From the NCBI RefSeq assembly GCF_013415125.1, contig NZ_JACCDE010000041.1, forward strand, positions 1 through 39,861: DNA of 39,861 nt, given 5' to 3'. Shown here piece by piece: positions 1 to 8,390 of the stretch. Position 1 is the first letter of the stretch. Each line of letters starts with the position of its first letter. The position numbers and the translations under genes were made by a program. The notes below the pieces were generated by a model that was not told where the DNA came from, made no database searches, and saw nothing but the letters and a program-made list of their open reading frames with translations. This DNA is from Vreelandella glaciei (GTDB lineage Bacteria > Pseudomonadota > Gammaproteobacteria > Pseudomonadales > Halomonadaceae).

Positions 1-230
1 TTGTCGGTATCCCATGCTCTGCTTCACTTTGGTAGGTAAGGCAGAGAGGGTACCGGCGCTGGCCCTCCTGCCTCTACCTTGTGATCCAAAGTGCTGCGCT
101 TATTCTATGAATCCAGGACTTAAAAGCCGCCTGCATGGGCCCGACGGTATGGGAACTGGAGGGGCCTACTCCAATCTTAAAAAGGTCGAAAACACTGATA
201 GGCATTGGCGCACCTCTTGACGTATAAACA
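1..230. other. Hairpin-rich stretch, possible end of a mobile element
   Basis: No convincing protein is encoded here; the short open frame at 14-220 resembles nothing I know. The segment is dense in short inverted repeats: CTCTGC at 17-22 with GCAGAG at 41-46, AGGG/CCCT arms around 47-68, and TGGAG/CTCCA (157-173) closing a 7-base loop. Consecutive hairpins like this occur in the non-coding RNA region of IS110/IS1111-family elements, and base composition changes sharply to AT-rich after about 255. No transposase is visible because the window starts inside the segment, so the assignment is a guess. Confidence 0.25.
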
Positions 231-530
231 GGGGAAAGTCAGGCGGTGCCTGACAATTTCAATAAGTTATTGATGTGATAATAAATAAAACTAAGCTATC
301 TTTTATTGATGATATTTTTATATTTATTAAATGATACTTTTAGGCACGGCTTATCACACATAACTTCTCACACATAACAAGGGGTTACTTATCGCTCTGG
401 CAAAAGCTTAGTAACGACAGCAACCCAATTATCATAGCCAGCTCAAACTGTTTGCGTTTATTAACAACCGCATTAGGTAAAAAGCATTAGTCACAAAAAA
501 GGCTAGTTACCAAAAACTAGTTGCCAAAAA
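231..530. other. AT-rich intergenic region downstream of purU
   Basis: No gene is seen. It holds a perfect hairpin, GTCAGGC-GGT-GCCTGAC at 238-254, without a following T-run, and an 11-base direct repeat TCACACATAAC at 354-364 and 368-378. The stretch 260-340 is strongly AT-rich. No terminator for purU is obvious. Confidence 0.5.
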
Positions 531-544
531 CTAGTTGCCAAAAA
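503..544. repeat. Three tandem copies of a 14-base unit at the purU stop
   Basis: The unit CTAGTTGCCAAAAA occurs at 517-530 and 531-544, with a one-base variant (CTAGTTACCAAAAA) at 503-516. The copy at 531-544 contains the purU stop codon, so on the minus strand the last codons of purU (Phe-Gly-Asn-stop) are echoed twice downstream. This looks like slippage or duplication at the gene's 3' end. Confidence 0.85.
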
Positions 545-1397
545 CGACTGTGCGCCCTGAGTAAAAGAACACGCGGCGTTCTAAGTGATAGCTAATCGCT
601 CTAGCCAGCGTTAGGCACTCGATATCACGCCCCTTGGCCACCAGATCCTCGGGGTAGTGGGTATGATCCACAGGCTCGACCCCTTGGGCAATAATCGGCC
701 CTTCATCAAGGTCATTATTAATGTAGTGTGCCGTCGCGCCGACCAGCTTAACCCCTTTCTCATACGCCTGATGATAAGGCTTAGCGCCTTTAAAACCGGG
801 CAGCAACGAGTGGTGAATATTGATGGCCCGACCGGCTAATAGCTCACACATAGAGGGGGAAAGTACCTGCATATACCTTGCCAGCACCACCAGTTCCGCG
901 TTGGTATCCGCGATGATGTCGCGTACCTGGGCCTCCTGCTGCAATTTCGTCTCGGGCGTGATCGGCAGGTAGTGGTAGGGCAAATCGTGCCAGGCTGCCA
1001 ATGGCTCCAGATCAGGATGATTGGAAATCACCGCTTTGATATCCAGAGGAAGCTGTCCTGTCCGATAACGGTAGAGCAGATCATTCAAGCAGTGATCGGC
1101 CTTGGAGACCATAATCACGGTGCCGGTGCGTTTGCCAGGGGCCGTCAATTCGAACTGCATATCGAATTCACTTGCCCGCGCTGAAAAATCGGTGTGAAAG
1201 CGCTCTTCATGAAACTCATCTTGCTCTGGGCGAAACTCGGCGCGAATGAAAAAGCGCCCGCCGAGCCGATCATCGAAAGAGTTGAGTTCGGTGATATAGC
1301 ACTGCTGCTCTTTTAGAAAGCGTGTGACGACGTCTACCGTTCCTAAACGGCTTGGGCATTGGGCGGCCAGTATCCAGGTATCACTCATTCGGCTCAT
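531..1397 (-). CDS. purU: Formyltetrahydrofolate deformylase PurU
   Basis: Hydrolyses 10-formyltetrahydrofolate to formate and tetrahydrofolate in the cytoplasm. The 288-residue protein has an N-terminal ACT-like domain (about 5-85) and a C-terminal formyltransferase-fold domain (about 92-285). The family's catalytic triad is visible: Asn193 and His195 in the NIHHSLLPGF stretch and Asp231 in LDEGP. The length is normal. The start is preceded by GAGAAG with an 8-base gap; a second ATG three codons in has no ribosome site of its own. It is the last gene of the glyA-sox operon, 77 bases after soxG. Sarcosine oxidation loads folate with C1 units; PurU would release the excess as formate for the formate dehydrogenase at 19928-24501, regenerating free folate. 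That link is inferred from context. Confidence 0.95.
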   Translation of the reverse strand: MSRMSDTWILAAQCPSRLGTVDVVTRFLKEQQCYITELNSFDDRLGGRFFIRAEFRPEQDEFHEERFHTDFSARASEFDMQFELTAPGKRTGTVIMVSKADHCLNDLLYRYRTGQLPLDIKAVISNHPDLEPLAAWHDLPYHYLPITPETKLQQEAQVRDIIADTNAELVVLARYMQVLSPSMCELLAGRAINIHHSLLPGFKGAKPYHQAYEKGVKLVGATAHYINNDLDEGPIIAQGVEPVDHTHYPEDLVAKGRDIECLTLARAISYHLERRVFFYSGRTVVFGN

Positions 1398-1474
1398 AGT
1401 GCATGCTTCTCAGTTAGCGGCAGACCGTTGCGGAAGATCATAGCGGCCGGAACAGCGTTCCGCGGCCTGCCCGC

Positions 1475-2110
1475 TTATTGTTGTACGTTGACGCCATACT
1501 CTGCCGCTGCATCCAGCAACCAGCGATAGCAGTAGTCGGCAAAGCTGCGCCGGATCACCAGTTCCCAGCGATCTTCACTGGGACGGCGAATGATGGTGGT
1601 CGCCTTGCCGAAGACGGTAGTGACACCCTTGCCCACCGGGAAGTGACTGGGATGCACGTCGTAGATCACCGTTTTCATCAGCAGCTCGCGCGCCGCCTCG
1701 CCGGAAATCTCGACCAGGGTCTGGCCGCCGCTGACGTCGCTGATCGCAAAGTGGGCGCTGCCCAGATGCTCGCGCAGCTTGGTCTCCAGCGGAAACTCCT
1801 CGCCGCCGGGCACGATCACCAGCCACTCGTCCGGGGAGAGCCACTGAATGGAGCGCTCGCCGCTGGCATCTTGCACCAACGCCTGGGGTTGTCCAGGCAA
1901 GCTAATGCCGAGCACGTCACGCACCGCCTCGTCGAGCACGATGGCGCCACCGCGCAGGATCAGATGCCCAAGCATTGCCCGCTCGCGTAGCTGAAGTCGG
2001 CTTGGGCCGCCGGCCTGGGGGGCACCGCTGCGACGATAGCTATAGGCTAACGGGGACTCTACCGGAATAGCGGTATCAGTACGGGTGTCGAAGGTGGCCG
2101 CGTTAGACAT
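1475..2110 (-). CDS. soxG: Sarcosine oxidase gamma subunit SoxG
   Basis: Small subunit (211 residues) of heterotetrameric sarcosine oxidase, which oxidatively demethylates sarcosine to glycine. It has the SoxG fold related to the GcvT family, with SDVSGGQTLVEISG near the middle and the WELVIRRSFADY region near the C-terminus. The start was set at the ATG at 2108-2110, which has GGGAGAG eight bases upstream and overlaps the soxA stop by 8 bases (ATGTCTAA); the open frame extends further upstream but lies wholly inside soxA there. The tight overlap suggests translational coupling to soxA. Family assignment is from gene order plus sequence; the subunit has no catalytic residues that can be pointed to. 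Confidence 0.93.
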   Translation of the reverse strand: MSNAATFDTRTDTAIPVESPLAYSYRRSGAPQAGGPSRLQLRERAMLGHLILRGGAIVLDEAVRDVLGISLPGQPQALVQDASGERSIQWLSPDEWLVIVPGGEEFPLETKLREHLGSAHFAISDVSGGQTLVEISGEAARELLMKTVIYDVHPSHFPVGKGVTTVFGKATTIIRRPSEDRWELVIRRSFADYCYRWLLDAAAEYGVNVQQ

Positions 2111-5100
2111 GCTGGCGCTCTCCCTTGGGGTCGTAGAAAATGGTGCTGACGATTTCAGCCTCATGGGTTTGTCCATCTGCCATGGGCAGGTAGACCGTAT
2201 CACCCAGCTTCTGATGGCCACCCTTGACCACCGCTAGCGCAAAGCCTGAATCCAAAATCGGGCTGTAGTAGCTGGAGGTAACATGGCCCACCATCGGCAT
2301 AGGGATCGCATGCTTGGGATCAAGCACGATCTGGGCCCCTTCTTCGAGGACCACCTTCGGGTCCTTCGGTCTGAGTCCCACCAACTGCTTGCGGTTCTCA
2401 CGCTTGGTGTCACTGCGCGTCAGGGCACGCTTGCCAATCCATGAGTAGGGCTTGTCATAGCCTACACACCACTGCATGCCTAAGTCTTCCGGCGTCACGG
2501 AGCCGTCGGTTTCCTGACCCACGATGATGAAGCCCTTTTCAGCGCGCAGAACGTGCATGGTTTCGGTGCCATAGGGCGTCAAGCCATACTTCTCGCCATG
2601 CTTGAACAGGGTCTGCCACACATGCATGGCGTAGTTTGCCTGCACGTTGATCTCAAAGGTCAGCTCGCCCGTAAAAGAGATGCGGAAGACCCGTGCTGGC
2701 ACCCCCGCCACTTTCCCGGATCGCCAATCCATAAACTTAAAGCTATCGCGGTCAAGATCGATATCACTGATCTCAGCGAGCAGCTTGCGCGCTTCCGGGC
2801 CAGTGATGGTCATGGTGGCCCAGTGGTCGGTCACTGAAGAGAAGTAAACATCCAGTTCCGGCCACTCGGTCTGATGCCACAACTCCAGCCATTCCAGGAT
2901 CGCTGCCGCGCCACCGGTAGTGGTGGTCATCAAAAAGTGGTTATCGGCCAGGCAGCTGGTCACACCGTCGTCGGTGACCATGCCATCGTCTTTGCACATC
3001 AGACCGTAACGGCACTTGCCGACTGCCAACTTCTCCCACTTGTTGGTGTAAATCCGTGCCAGAAACTCACGCGCATCTGGCCCTTGGATATCAATTTTGC
3101 CAAGCGTCGAGGCATCGAGGATACCGACCTTCTCGCGCACCGCCAGGCACTCGCGAGCCACTGCCTCCGCCATACTCTCGCGTTCGCCATTGACGGCCCC
3201 TGCGCGTTTTTGTGGATAGTACCAGGGGCGCTTCCACTGGCCGACGTCCTCGAACTCGGCGCCGCGCTCTACGTGCCACTGGTGCAGCGCGGTGTAGCGC
3301 TCGGGGTCGAACAGGTCACGACAGTGGCGACCGACGATGGCACCGAAGGTGACCGGGGTATAGTTGGGACGGAACACCGTGGTGCCCACCTCAGGGATGG
3401 AGCGTTTCAGACAGCGGGCGGCAATCGCCATACCGTTGATATTGCCCAGCTTGCCCTGATCCGTACCGAAGCCCATCGCGGTGTAGCGCTTGATGTGCTC
3501 AATAGACTCAAAGCCCTCCCGGGTCGCAAGCTCGATCCCCGCCGCGGTGACGTCGTTCTGTAGGTCGACGAACTGCTTGGGACCACGCAGGGTAGGCTTC
3601 TCGTGAGGCACCTGGAAGAGCGCCACCGCAGGCCCTTGCTGCAGACGTTCAGCGCTCGGCAGAGTGACCGTCTGAACGGCATGGCCCATGGCGGCAGCTG
3701 CCTTGATGCCCGCCTCGACACCTTCCGCCAGCACGTCACCCAGGGCATAGGTGCCATTGACACCGCCACACGCCTGAACACCCTTCACCAGCCCCGGCAC
3801 GAAGCCAATAATATCGTCGCGCCAGGTAGGCCGCGCGCCAGTGTGGGACGCTAGGTGAATCACCGGGCTGTAGCCCCCGGAGCTGGCAATGGTATCGCAG
3901 GCCAACTCCTGAACCGGGCCGCTCACTTTGAAAGCGACAATATCAATCTTGGCGACCCGTGCCGCGGTGACCCGATTGCTGCCCTTCGCCTCGATAACGG
4001 CGCTGCCCGTAATAATCTTGATGCCCTGGGCGCGGGCGGCATCCACCCAGTCGCTCGCCGGCGCCTCGCGGGCGTCCACGATAGCGACGACCTCGCAGCC
4101 GGCCTCTTTCCAGTCCAGGGCAGCGCGGTAGCCGTAGTCGTTGCTGGTGGAGAGCACCAGTTTGCGGCCCGGTGCCACGCCATAGCGGCGAATGTAGGTC
4201 GACACAGCGCCAGCCAGCATGTTGCCCGGCACGTCATTGCCCGCGTAGACCAGCGGACGCTCGTGGGCGCCCGTGGACAGGATCACCTGGCCAGCGCGAA
4301 CCCGGTGCAGGCGTGCGCGCACCTGACGGTGGCCATTTTCCACCGGCGCCGTATCGCTTAGGTGCTCGGTACGCCGCTCATGCAGCGTCACAAAATTGTG
4401 GTCGTGATAACCGTTAGCCGTGGTGCGCGGCAGCAGCGTGACGTTTTCGCAACCGGCCAGCTCATCCAGCACCCGGGCCACCCACTGATCCGCCAGCTTG
4501 TCTTCTAGGGTTTCGCGGCTGGCCAGCAGCGAGCCGCCCATCTCTTCCTGCTCATCGGCCACCATCACCCGGGCGCCGCTGCGCGCGGCAGCCAGCGCTG
4601 CCGCCAGACCCGCGGCGCCTGCACCGACGACCAGCACATCGCAGTGCTGATTGAAGTGATTATAGTTATCCGGATCGGCTTCCATGGGGCTGCGGCCCAG
4701 TCCCGCCGCCTTGCGAATGTACTTCTCGTAGGTCAGCCACATCGACGCCGGCGCCATAAAGGTCTTGTAGTAGAAGCCCGGCGGCATAAACTGCCCGCCC
4801 AGCTTGCCGAACAGGCCCATCAGGTCGCGCTGTACGTTCGGCCAGCCATTGGTGCTGCTGGCGGCCAAACCTTCATATAGCGCCTGCTGGGTGGCGCGTA
4901 CATTGGGCACCTGGGCCGCTTCACTGCTGCCTAGCTGTACGATGGCATTGGGCTCCTCGGCACCCGCAGCGACAATGCCGCGGGGCCGAGAGTATTTAAA
5001 GCTGCGGTTAACGATATCCACACCGTTAGCTAGCAGCGCCGAGGCCAGGGTATCCCCGGGGTGCCCTTGGTAACGCTGGCCGTTAAAGGTAAAGCTCAAC

Positions 5101-5165
5101 GTGCGGGAGCGATCGATACGGCCGCCCGTGTTAAGGCGGAACACTTGTTGCTTGGACTGGCTCAT
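2103..5165 (-). CDS. soxA: Sarcosine oxidase alpha subunit SoxA
   Basis: Large subunit (1020 residues) of heterotetrameric sarcosine oxidase. The N-terminal ~100 residues resemble a 2Fe-2S ferredoxin-like fold that in this family carries no cluster. Then comes a dinucleotide-binding domain with GAGAAG at 181-186, which binds NAD+. The C-terminal ~400 residues are a GcvT-like aminomethyltransferase domain that binds tetrahydrofolate and captures the methyl carbon as 5,10-methylene-tetrahydrofolate. The ATG overlaps the soxD stop by 4 bases (ATGA), indicating coupled translation, and the 3' end overlaps soxG by 8. Length and domain order match the family. In this locus it delivers C1 units to GlyA (serine) and, as formyl-folate, to PurU. 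Confidence 0.97.
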   Translation of the reverse strand: MSQSKQQVFRLNTGGRIDRSRTLSFTFNGQRYQGHPGDTLASALLANGVDIVNRSFKYSRPRGIVAAGAEEPNAIVQLGSSEAAQVPNVRATQQALYEGLAASSTNGWPNVQRDLMGLFGKLGGQFMPPGFYYKTFMAPASMWLTYEKYIRKAAGLGRSPMEADPDNYNHFNQHCDVLVVGAGAAGLAAALAAARSGARVMVADEQEEMGGSLLASRETLEDKLADQWVARVLDELAGCENVTLLPRTTANGYHDHNFVTLHERRTEHLSDTAPVENGHRQVRARLHRVRAGQVILSTGAHERPLVYAGNDVPGNMLAGAVSTYIRRYGVAPGRKLVLSTSNDYGYRAALDWKEAGCEVVAIVDAREAPASDWVDAARAQGIKIITGSAVIEAKGSNRVTAARVAKIDIVAFKVSGPVQELACDTIASSGGYSPVIHLASHTGARPTWRDDIIGFVPGLVKGVQACGGVNGTYALGDVLAEGVEAGIKAAAAMGHAVQTVTLPSAERLQQGPAVALFQVPHEKPTLRGPKQFVDLQNDVTAAGIELATREGFESIEHIKRYTAMGFGTDQGKLGNINGMAIAARCLKRSIPEVGTTVFRPNYTPVTFGAIVGRHCRDLFDPERYTALHQWHVERGAEFEDVGQWKRPWYYPQKRAGAVNGERESMAEAVARECLAVREKVGILDASTLGKIDIQGPDAREFLARIYTNKWEKLAVGKCRYGLMCKDDGMVTDDGVTSCLADNHFLMTTTTGGAAAILEWLELWHQTEWPELDVYFSSVTDHWATMTITGPEARKLLAEISDIDLDRDSFKFMDWRSGKVAGVPARVFRISFTGELTFEINVQANYAMHVWQTLFKHGEKYGLTPYGTETMHVLRAEKGFIIVGQETDGSVTPEDLGMQWCVGYDKPYSWIGKRALTRSDTKRENRKQLVGLRPKDPKVVLEEGAQIVLDPKHAIPMPMVGHVTSSYYSPILDSGFALAVVKGGHQKLGDTVYLPMADGQTHEAEIVSTIFYDPKGERQHV

Positions 5166-5503
5166 GCCCGCACTCCTTCTTGTTGGCTTACCGCGGCGCC
5201 CTCGCGAGCCTGGCTCTGGCTGTCAGCGGTAATCGACGGCTGCTCGCCCATTTTGTAAGTCTCGAGAATCTCGTAGCTCACCGTGTGACGCGTCACGTTG
5301 AAAAACTTGCGGCAACCCACCGCATGCACCCACATTTCATGGTGAACGCCACGGGGGTTGTCACGGAAGAACAGGTAATTCCCCCACTCTTCGTCACTAC
5401 ACGCCTCGGGCTCCTTGGGGCGCTCGATATGCGCCTGGCCCTTGGGGTGGAATTCCTCTTCCTCACGGTGTTCGCCGCAGTAGGGGCAGTAGATATAGAA
5501 CAT
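5162..5503 (-). CDS. soxD: Sarcosine oxidase delta subunit SoxD
   Basis: Zinc-binding small subunit of sarcosine oxidase, 113 residues. The N-terminus has CPYCG (Cys6, Cys9) followed by a histidine-rich stretch and the family motif around FFRDNPRGVHHEMW and GCRKFFNV. The last ~25 residues are low-complexity and poorly conserved. The start is preceded by GAGGAG with a good gap. It lies 24 bases after soxB and overlaps soxA by 4 bases. The subunit is structural; in solved members of the family it binds a zinc ion. Confidence 0.95.
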   Translation of the reverse strand: MFYIYCPYCGEHREEEEFHPKGQAHIERPKEPEACSDEEWGNYLFFRDNPRGVHHEMWVHAVGCRKFFNVTRHTVSYEILETYKMGEQPSITADSQSQAREGAAVSQQEGVRA

Positions 5504-5527
5504 GCGAATACTCCTCTCGTATGAACC

Positions 5528-6778
5528 CTAGTGGGCAACGCCGGCAGCGCCGTGCTCGTCGATCAGCGCACCGCTGTGGAAGCGGAACATGGAGAACGGC
5601 TCGGCGATGGGATGCATTTCCCCCTTGGCCAGGCTGGCGGCAAACACATGCCCCGACCCTGGCGTCGCCTTGAAACCGCCGGTGCCCCAACCGCAGTTGA
5701 AGTACAGACCTTTCACCGGTGTTTTGGAGATGATCGGGCAAGCGTCCGGGCAGGTATCGACGATGCCGCCCCACTGACGGTTCATGCGCACCCGAGAGAA
5801 GATTGGGAACATTTCAACGATCGCCTGGAGCGTGTGCTCCACGGTGGGATAACTGCCGCGCTGGCCATAGCCGTTATAGCCGTCGATGCCCGCGCCGATC
5901 ACCAGGTCGCCCTTGTCGGACTGGCTGATGTAGCCATGCACCTGGTTCGACATCACCACCGTATCGAGAATAGGTTTGATCGGCTCAGAGACTAAGGCTT
6001 GCAGCGGATGGGACTCCAACGGCAGGTTAAAGCCGCCCATATTGGCCAGCACAGAGGAGTTACCGGCAGTCACACAACCGACGGTTTTGGCTTCAATATC
6101 GCCACGGTTGGTGTGTACGCCGTAGATCTGGCCGTCACGAATCTTGAAGCCGGTGACTTCGGTCTGCTGAAGGATATCCACCCCATGCGCATCGGCACCA
6201 CGGGCATAGCCCCAGGCTACCGCATCGTGGCGCGCCACGCCGGCGCGCGGCTGCCAGGAGGCGCCCATCACCGGGTAGCGAGCGTTCTTGGAGCAGTCCA
6301 TAATCGGCACTAGCTCCTGCACTCCTTTGGCGTCTAAAACTTCACCGTCGATACCGTTCAGCCGATTGGCATTCACCCGACGCTGGATATCGCGCATGTC
6401 CTGCAGGGTATGCCCGAGGTTGAGCACCCCACGCTGAGAGAACATCACGTTATAGTTCAGATCCTGCGAGAGCCCTTCCCACAATTTCATGGCATGTTCG
6501 TAAAGGACGGCCGATTCGTCCCATAAATAGTTGGAACGCACGATAGTGGTATTACGGGCGGTGTTGCCGCCGCCCAGCCAACCTTTCTCAATCACCGCCA
6601 CGTTCTTGACGCCGAACTCTTTCGCCAAGTAGTAGGCCGTGGCCAAGCCGTGACCGCCACCACCGACGATGATTACATCGTACTGCTTCTTGGGTGTGGG
6701 GTTGCGCCACTGGCGCTCCCAGTTCTCGTGGTGGCTCAGCGCGTGCTTGACCAGGCCGAAGCCGGAATAGCGTTGCAT
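5528..6778 (-). CDS. soxB: Sarcosine oxidase beta subunit SoxB
   Basis: Catalytic flavoprotein subunit (416 residues) of the D-amino-acid-oxidase (DAO) fold. It binds FAD, where sarcosine is oxidised, and covalent FMN at the interface with SoxA, which passes electrons to O2. Visible features are the Rossmann motif GGGGHG at about 39-44 and the ARHDAVAWG segment whose His184 matches the family's FMN-linked histidine by motif. AGGAG lies just upstream of the ATG. It is 12 bases downstream of glyA and is followed by soxD, the standard glyA-soxBDAG order of Pseudomonas and relatives. Length is normal and no key residue appears changed. Confidence 0.97.
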   Translation of the reverse strand: MQRYSGFGLVKHALSHHENWERQWRNPTPKKQYDVIIVGGGGHGLATAYYLAKEFGVKNVAVIEKGWLGGGNTARNTTIVRSNYLWDESAVLYEHAMKLWEGLSQDLNYNVMFSQRGVLNLGHTLQDMRDIQRRVNANRLNGIDGEVLDAKGVQELVPIMDCSKNARYPVMGASWQPRAGVARHDAVAWGYARGADAHGVDILQQTEVTGFKIRDGQIYGVHTNRGDIEAKTVGCVTAGNSSVLANMGGFNLPLESHPLQALVSEPIKPILDTVVMSNQVHGYISQSDKGDLVIGAGIDGYNGYGQRGSYPTVEHTLQAIVEMFPIFSRVRMNRQWGGIVDTCPDACPIISKTPVKGLYFNCGWGTGGFKATPGSGHVFAASLAKGEMHPIAEPFSMFRFHSGALIDEHGAAGVAH

Positions 6779-6790
6779 AGGGGTCTCCTC

Positions 6791-8104
6791 TCAAGCGATG
6801 GCTTCGACGGCTTCAGCGACAGTTTCAGCGTAGACAGGATGCCGGGCACACACATCAGCCACTTTGGCTTGCACTTTAGCTTCAATGGCAGCGGTGTCTT
6901 TGCCTGCAGCCAACTCGTCCAAGATGTCGCAAATCCATCCCGCCAGCTCACTACATTCCTCGGCATCGAAACCGCGTGTGGTGACCGCTGGGGTTCCAAT
7001 ACGCAGGCCGGACGTTACGAAGGGGCTTTGCGGGTCGTTGGGCACCGTGTTTTTATTCACCGTAATATGTGCGCGGCCAAGTGCAGCATCCGCATCTTTA
7101 CCGGTAATGCCTTGGCGGATAAGCGAAACCAAAAAGAGGTGGTCGTCGGTGCCGCCAGACACTACGTCGTAGCCACGCTCCATGAACACCTTGGCCATCG
7201 CCCGGGCGTTATCGATCACCTGCTGCTGATAGCGCACAAACTCCTGGTTCATGGCTTCCTTAAACGCCACCGCCTTAGCGGCAATCACATGCATCAGCGG
7301 GCCGCCCTGCTGGCCTGGAAAAACCGCGCCATTGAGCTTTTTATACAGCGCTTCGTCACCATGAGCGGAGAGAATCAAGCCACCCCGTGGGCCACGTAGC
7401 GTTTTATGGGTGGTGGTGGTGACCACATGAGCGTAAAGCAGCGGGCTCGGATAGAGACCAGCGGCCACCAGGCCAGCGACGTGGGCCATATCGACCATCA
7501 ACCAAGCGCCTACCTCATCGGCGATGGCACGAAAACGCCGCCAGTCCACCACGCGAGAGTAAGCGGAGAAACCTGCGATGATCATCTTCGGCTGGTGCTC
7601 GCGAGCTAAGCGCTCGACTTCTTCGTAATCGATCTCACCGGTTTCCGGCTTGAGGCCATACTGTACGGCGTTGTAATGCTTACCCGAGAAGTTGGGTGCA
7701 GCACCATGGGTTAAGTGGCCGCCGTGGGCTAGGCTCATACCCAATACCGTATCGCCCGGCGATACCAGTGCCATGAACACAGCGGCATTGGCCTGGGCTC
7801 CGGAGTGCGGCTGCACATTGGCATAATTGGCGCTAAACAGGTTACAAGCTCGCTCAATGGCGAGAGCTTCAACCTTGTCAACGAACTCACACCCGCCGTA
7901 GTAACGGCGACCTGGATACCCTTCTGCGTACTTATTGGTCAGCTGTGTACCTTGCGCTTCCATGACAAGTTTGCTGGCGTAATTTTCGGAGGCGATCAAT
8001 TCAATATGTGCTTCTTGGCGAACCGTTTCTTCAGCAATTGCCTCAGCAAGCAACGCGTCGTAATTGGCCAAGCGGGCGTTGGGCGAAAAATTATTTTGAA
8101 GCAT
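6791..8104 (-). CDS. glyA: Serine hydroxymethyltransferase GlyA
   Basis: PLP enzyme interconverting glycine plus 5,10-methylene-tetrahydrofolate with serine plus tetrahydrofolate. The 437-residue protein has the invariant PLP lysine in TTTTHKTLRGPRGG (Lys234), the DMAHVAGL motif and the SGAQAN phosphate-binding region. The start was moved to the ATG at 8102-8104 because GGAGG sits 5 bases upstream; the longer frame begins with a GTG seven codons earlier and includes the ribosome site. As first gene of the sox operon it is probably a catabolic GlyA paralogue, using the glycine and C1 unit made by sarcosine oxidase to build serine, and distinct from a housekeeping copy expected elsewhere in the genome (inferred). 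Confidence 0.97.
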   Translation of the reverse strand: MLQNNFSPNARLANYDALLAEAIAEETVRQEAHIELIASENYASKLVMEAQGTQLTNKYAEGYPGRRYYGGCEFVDKVEALAIERACNLFSANYANVQPHSGAQANAAVFMALVSPGDTVLGMSLAHGGHLTHGAAPNFSGKHYNAVQYGLKPETGEIDYEEVERLAREHQPKMIIAGFSAYSRVVDWRRFRAIADEVGAWLMVDMAHVAGLVAAGLYPSPLLYAHVVTTTTHKTLRGPRGGLILSAHGDEALYKKLNGAVFPGQQGGPLMHVIAAKAVAFKEAMNQEFVRYQQQVIDNARAMAKVFMERGYDVVSGGTDDHLFLVSLIRQGITGKDADAALGRAHITVNKNTVPNDPQSPFVTSGLRIGTPAVTTRGFDAEECSELAGWICDILDELAAGKDTAAIEAKVQAKVADVCARHPVYAETVAEAVEAIA

Positions 8105-8314
8105 TACCGCCTCCTGATGAGTCACTTTTTTATTAAGTGCTGAACATACTCTTTAATGCTGATAAACCCAGGTCGCTTGCAACCAAAGTCCCTATCAACG
8201 CGTTGTTACCGCGATACTATCGTTGGTGTCCGGCCCCAAGATGCTTACCGACGTCACCACACGATGTATTTGCGACATCGGCAACATTTAGCCGATACCA
8301 CGCCTGACGCCGCC
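8105..8314 (-). promoter_or_regulatory. Promoter region of the glyA-sox-purU operon
   Basis: About 210 bases between glyA and the gbcB terminator. On the minus strand a TGTCGC hexamer (GCGACA at 8272-8277, plus strand) is present, the same hexamer seen upstream of gbcA. GbdR belongs to the AraC/GATase1-like group, and its relative P. aeruginosa ArgR has, as I recall it, a half-site of the form TGTCGC-N8-AA. Control by GbdR is therefore plausible but unproven. No convincing sigma-70 boxes were picked. Confidence 0.35.
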
Positions 8315-8361
8315 AAAAAAGCAAAGCGCCCTTGACGGACGAGTAACCGTTTAGGGCGCTT
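8315..8361 (-). terminator. Rho-independent terminator of gbcB
   Basis: AGGGCGCTT/AAGCGCCCT arms (8353-8361 and 8324-8332) form a 9-bp stem. On the minus strand it is followed by TGC and a run of six T (8320-8315). It lies 30 bases past the gbcB stop. Confidence 0.85.
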
Positions 8362-8390
8362 ATGACTCAGCAGCAAGATACTTGTATGGG

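Noticed and set aside
14..220. 68-residue open frame at the left edge
   Set aside because: No family resemblance, no ribosome site, and it overlaps several hairpins; more likely non-coding.
2874..3563. 229-codon plus-strand frame opposite soxA
   Set aside because: Shadow of soxA with no domain or start signal.
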